Shown one piece after another: positions 60,613-64,000 of a DNA stretch of 64,000 nt. How positions within the stretch are numbered: the stretch's first letter is position 1; every line of letters starts with the position of its first letter. Origin of the DNA: Okeania sp034190295. Its GTDB lineage: Bacteria; Cyanobacteriota; Cyanobacteriia; Cyanobacteriales; Microcoleaceae. The DNA lies in assembly GCA_034190295.1 (NCBI GenBank), contig JAXHSW010000002.1, positions 72,006-136,005 of the forward strand, written 5' to 3'. The notes beneath the pieces were generated by a model. The model saw only the letters and a list, made by a program, of their open reading frames with translations. It had not been told where the DNA came from and ran no database searches. The position numbers and the translations under genes were made by a program.

Positions 60613-60640
60613 AGCAGCGTCGGGAAGATGTCAAAATGTT
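60540..60640 (+). ncRNA. Candidate omega (re) RNA at the tnpB 3' end
   Basis: CCCTAACA-GCGA-TGTTAGGG (60573-60592) and CCCGCGCTG...CAGCGTCGGG (60596-60624) form two consecutive strong hairpins at the tnpB stop codon. Omega RNAs of TnpB elements map to this place. The limits are guesses. Confidence 0.5.
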
Positions 60641-60713
60641 TATACGCTACATTCCAAGAAGTCACTAACCAATAGTTAAGGCGAAGGGAGTCTCCCACAA
60701 ACAGGAGAAGTTG

Positions 60714-63700
60714 ATGAAAGGGAATAAAACTATATTGACGGAAAATCAGTCTCCTTTAGGAGATTGGGCACAGAAAGCTTTGGGACTTCCAGAAGTGCAA
60801 GTACAGGTAAGATTGCGTGGCAATCATCTACATATTCTCTGTGAAGCCGAAAAATGTCCAGAAATGAGCTTTGCCCTAGCCCAGTTTTCCCAGGCACTAG
60901 GTAAGGTCGATCTAGAATCTTTATTACCTCCTAATCAACCTCGAATTTACCAGATGTTTCTATGTGGCCGAACTTTAGGTCGCAGAAGACCTGACTGGAC
61001 AGTAAAACTCGATCGTAATAAGGTAGCAACTCAGACTCAACAGGTAAGTACTCCTTCTAGTTCCTCTGATTCAGAAGTTAATACTCTCTCGAAGTCTAAT
61101 TATGTTGTGCCTGCAAAATACCCACAAAATCAAAATGATAGTCAAATTTTACCAGAAGGACATCTGACAAAAGTAACTGCTGGACAATCTCCGAAACTAG
61201 ATGTTAATCACAATGCCTCTGAATTACTTTCTACTCCCCACAAGGCATCTGTGTTGACAAATGACACATTAGACCATTCAGAACTGGTTTTATCACCAAA
61301 ATTAGACTCAGAAAATTCTTCTGTTACTGAATCACAACAGCCTAATTTAGAAGAAGAGGTAGAGTCAGAGAATACAGAAGAATTAGACCGATATATACTT
61401 GATTCTCCCCTTACAGTTTCCTATCAAAGATTGGCCGAATATGGCCATCCAGATGCAATTGCTAGTTATCTGAGTGAAGTTTTAGGTGAGTTAGGGGTTT
61501 CTGTAAATGTCAGTATTCGAGAAAAACAACTTAAGGAAAAATTAACAGAAATCACTCCACAATCAGAAGATTCTGCCAAAAGTCCTGAATTGAAAACTCA
61601 GAAAATTTTATGGGTCTCCTGTGAAGCAGCTTATAGTCCAGCTCCATCTCTGTTGGCAGAACCGATCGCTCAAAAGCTCCGAGAGTTAAAACTCAAAGAT
61701 TTCCATGAAGCTTTAATTTCTCTACTTGTTCAGGGTGAAACTGCACCTGACTGGATGTTGCGGGTGGACCTAACTCCACCCGATCTGATGCTACAAGAGT
61801 GGGCAAGTTGGGGAGATGTGGCAGCAATTGAACGTTTGCTACAAGAACAATTTGCTACTCTGGAAATTAATATTCGAGCTACTCTTAAGGAATCTACATT
61901 ACATTTATTTTGTACTAATACTCATAACTCAGACCAAAAAGCTCCAGATAAAAAGAAGACAAAAGAAGCGATCGCCTCTACATTATCCAAAATTCTACCT
62001 AGAGGTATCCAAGCTGCTACCATCTATGGTTGCATTATTAATGAACCGGAACAAAAGTCAGAGTCACCTCTTTGGATCGACTGGTTGAATTTACCAGCAT
62101 CCGAAAATCCGGAGATGGCAGCAAGTGCTAAAGTTTTGGCAAGTCAGGGAAACTATGAAGCTATTAGTTTTCTGTTAAATAAATTACTTAATCCAGACCT
62201 CGATCATAAACTGCAAACAGGCGGTATCCGGGTACTAATATTACCTAAGCAAGAATTATTGCATGTTATGAGTGAAGCTCCTACTTGTCCTTCTCAATCT
62301 CAAGTGGGACCACCCATCGCTAAGTTTTTGCGTCAACTTCAAGTTCCAGGAATTAGTGGGGTGAGGGTATATGGCCGTCGTGCGGGTCAAAAATTGCCTT
62401 TGTGGCGCTATGGTCTTAATTTTACTGCCAGAAGTCGTCAGTATTCGGAACAACCTCCGGAGTTTGCTGCTTCTACGGATATGAATTTGTTATTAGGAAA
62501 AAGAGCAGATCGTGTTTTCCTCAAGTTAACGCCGCAGAAAACTGAAAAATTTGACTCAAAGCTGTTAACTTATAGTCATAATTACACAGTTACAAAACAA
62601 CTTTTTACGGCTCTTCAACAGTTACTTATTACTTCTCGTTTGTTCATTCCTAATGAGGAATACTCTACACAAATGGGTAATTCATTAACATACAATACTG
62701 TTAATTCTGGTAAATGGATTACTGCTTTTGCCTGTGCTGCTATGGGTATTTTGTTAACAGTTCAAACCGACCTAAAATTAGGTGCAGTATTAGAGGAACT
62801 TCCAGATATTTCTAGAACGGGAAATATTTGTCAGGGTGCGAATTGTCAAACTCCTACAGAAGTGAATGAAGATTCTGTGGAAGGTTCTGAATTTTCTACT
62901 TATCCTAGTTTTAATAGTCCGCAATTAGATGAACAGTTAGTTCGTTATCAACAATATTTACAAGTAGAAAAAAAACCACCAGATATTTTAATAGTTGGTA
63001 GTTCTAGAGCATTGAGAGGAGTGAATCCGACAGTACTTGAGGAAAGTTTAGCAACAGCAGGATATCCAGATTTAAGAGTTTATAATTTTGGCATAAATGG
63101 GGCAACAGCTCAGGTGGTAGATTTAATTGTACGTCAGGTTTTACCACCGGAACAACTGCCACCATTAATTATATTTGCTGATGGAGTTCGCGCTCTTAAT
63201 AGTGGCAGAGAGGATCGAACTTTTGATATTATTGCGAGTTCTGAAGGCTATGAGGAAGTAGATGCTGGTACGTTTGCTATTGAGACAAATACATCAGAAA
63301 CGTCTGCTAATTTTGGCATTAAAAAATACAAACAAATATTCAAAGAATTACAGGAAAAAGTTGAAGAAATATCGGCAACTTATCAACAGCGCGATCGCCT
63401 CAAAAGTTTGATTACTTCAATCATAAATAATCCCCAAGAAAATTGGAATTTTTGGCAGCAAAAAGAAGATAAAAATGTAGCAGAAGAAGAGGAAGATATC
63501 GATAAATTAGACGAATTTCAAACTAACGGTTTTCTACCAATTTCAATTAAGTTTGAGCCAGAAAGTTACTATCAAAACTATGCTAAAGTTTCAGGTAAAT
63601 ATGATGCAGATTATGCTAACTTCCAGTTGCCAGGAAAACAAATAACTGCACTGAAAAATTTACTACAGTATACTCAGTCAATAGGGATTAATTTCGTATT

Positions 63701-63959
63701 TGTAAATATGCCTTTAACTACAGAATATTTAGATGAGGCACGAACTAACTATGAACAAGAATTTCTAGAATATATGCAGCAGTTACCTCTAGAATATTCA
63801 AACTTTTTATTCCGAGATTTAGGTACAGCATGGCCAGATGCTTATAGTAAATTTTCTGACCCCAGTCATTTGAATCTTTATGGAGCGATCGCTGTTTCTC
63901 AACAGTTAGCTGAGGATAACATTATTCCTTGGGTCGGGAGTGAGGGAGTAGGGGAGTAG
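60714..63959 (+). CDS. DUF1574 family protein with C-terminal SGNH-like domain
   Basis: Start at ATG 60714 with AGGAG seven bases upstream; the TTG before it is not needed. The 1081-residue product has three or so related N-terminal segments (about 10-100, 225-345, 360-470 and 475-580; each with a DWxLRVDLTP or RPDWTVKL-like phrase), a membrane helix at about 668-688, and a C-terminal SGNH/GDSL-type domain. In that domain GSSR at 762-765 gives the Ser, FGINGA the Gly-Asn block, and DPSHLN (1049-1054) the Asp-His pair. It is likely an acyl or sugar esterase-like protein in the cell envelope. The final residues (GSEGVGE) are encoded by a GGGAGTAGGGGAG repeat. Confidence 0.78.
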   Translation: MKGNKTILTENQSPLGDWAQKALGLPEVQVQVRLRGNHLHILCEAEKCPEMSFALAQFSQALGKVDLESLLPPNQPRIYQMFLCGRTLGRRRPDWTVKLDRNKVATQTQQVSTPSSSSDSEVNTLSKSNYVVPAKYPQNQNDSQILPEGHLTKVTAGQSPKLDVNHNASELLSTPHKASVLTNDTLDHSELVLSPKLDSENSSVTESQQPNLEEEVESENTEELDRYILDSPLTVSYQRLAEYGHPDAIASYLSEVLGELGVSVNVSIREKQLKEKLTEITPQSEDSAKSPELKTQKILWVSCEAAYSPAPSLLAEPIAQKLRELKLKDFHEALISLLVQGETAPDWMLRVDLTPPDLMLQEWASWGDVAAIERLLQEQFATLEINIRATLKESTLHLFCTNTHNSDQKAPDKKKTKEAIASTLSKILPRGIQAATIYGCIINEPEQKSESPLWIDWLNLPASENPEMAASAKVLASQGNYEAISFLLNKLLNPDLDHKLQTGGIRVLILPKQELLHVMSEAPTCPSQSQVGPPIAKFLRQLQVPGISGVRVYGRRAGQKLPLWRYGLNFTARSRQYSEQPPEFAASTDMNLLLGKRADRVFLKLTPQKTEKFDSKLLTYSHNYTVTKQLFTALQQLLITSRLFIPNEEYSTQMGNSLTYNTVNSGKWITAFACAAMGILLTVQTDLKLGAVLEELPDISRTGNICQGANCQTPTEVNEDSVEGSEFSTYPSFNSPQLDEQLVRYQQYLQVEKKPPDILIVGSSRALRGVNPTVLEESLATAGYPDLRVYNFGINGATAQVVDLIVRQVLPPEQLPPLIIFADGVRALNSGREDRTFDIIASSEGYEEVDAGTFAIETNTSETSANFGIKKYKQIFKELQEKVEEISATYQQRDRLKSLITSIINNPQENWNFWQQKEDKNVAEEEEDIDKLDEFQTNGFLPISIKFEPESYYQNYAKVSGKYDADYANFQLPGKQITALKNLLQYTQSIGINFVFVNMPLTTEYLDEARTNYEQEFLEYMQQLPLEYSNFLFRDLGTAWPDAYSKFSDPSHLNLYGAIAVSQQLAEDNIIPWVGSEGVGE

Positions 63960-64000
63960 GGGAGTGTGGGAGTAGGGGAGTAGGGGAGTAGGGGAGTAGG
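63937..64000. repeat. GGGGAGTAGG minisatellite at the window end
   Basis: The tract begins in the last codons of the DUF1574 gene and continues to the window edge. It is the same unit as at 20073. Confidence 0.85.

Larger units (their letters stand above)
59266..60645 (+). mobile_element. IS200/IS605-family (IS1341-type) TnpB element
   Basis: The left end is marked by a CGCTCTCC...GGGAGCG hairpin (59269-59289) and the right end by hairpins at 60573-60592 and 60596-60624. No tnpA is present. The exact ends are approximate. Confidence 0.65.

Overview
The window looks like chromosome from a filamentous, AT-rich cyanobacterium. This rests on many HIP1 octamers (GCGATCGC), heptad STRR repeats, DUF1822, DUF1517 and DUF1574 family proteins, a PEP-CTERM protein, a cyanobacterial-length PEP carboxylase, and very long intergenic regions packed with short repeats and MITEs. 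A marine Oscillatoriales-type genome (Trichodesmium/Okeania/Moorena-like) is my guess from style only; no rRNA or tRNA gene is visible to confirm it. Five runs of exactly 100 N mark scaffold gaps, all inside tandem repeats.

Layout. 0-8 kb: the 3' part of a Schlafen/AlbA-type regulator, a NUDIX hydrolase, a haloacetate-dehalogenase-like hydrolase, a decayed IS1 insA carrying a MITE, a TnpB element, a PEP-CTERM protein and an HTH protein. 8.5-14.5 kb: an MscS channel with a co-directional soluble partner, an EcsC/TerB-like protein, Dps, a ChaB-domain stress protein and a small membrane protein. 15.6-33.1 kb: the most distinctive region. A sigma-70-like factor is translationally coupled to a DUF1822 protein, followed by two membrane proteins that share one CHAT (caspase-like) protease half but carry different C-terminal periplasmic binding domains. 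Then come four tandem paralogous membrane proteins, each with a conserved hairpin in its leader, a stand-alone MshEN domain, a substrate-binding/VWA lipoprotein, a coiled-coil membrane protein and another substrate-binding protein. I read this as a candidate extracytoplasmic-sensing locus (receptor, protease, sigma factor); the function is inference.

34-45.4 kb: a membrane protein, a DUF1517 protein with a decapeptide Tyr/Arg repeat, an MscS-DEP fusion, murG, an NTF2-like secreted protein, an SDR, and a tandem array of about 121-bp units each holding an intrinsic-terminator-shaped hairpin. 45.4-55.3 kb: two large zinc metalloproteases with a common N-terminal leader and a common upstream region holding TTGTCGA-N3-TCGACAA palindromes. 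Between them lie a DUF2887 remnant, a MITE-interrupted gene and a ParDE-type toxin-antitoxin pair between direct repeats. A complete DUF2887 gene follows the second protease. 55.5-64 kb: ppc, a small gene, a complete TnpB element with candidate omega RNA, and a DUF1574/SGNH-type protein.

Repeats dominate the non-coding DNA. Several MITE families can be delimited with target duplications: 5 bp for the CAGGACTTACGCA family, 8 bp for the GTAAG...CTTAC and GGCGTTGGTG families, and TTA for the TATCATGTTCGG family. Some repeats have entered genes or now supply start-codon contexts or stop codons.
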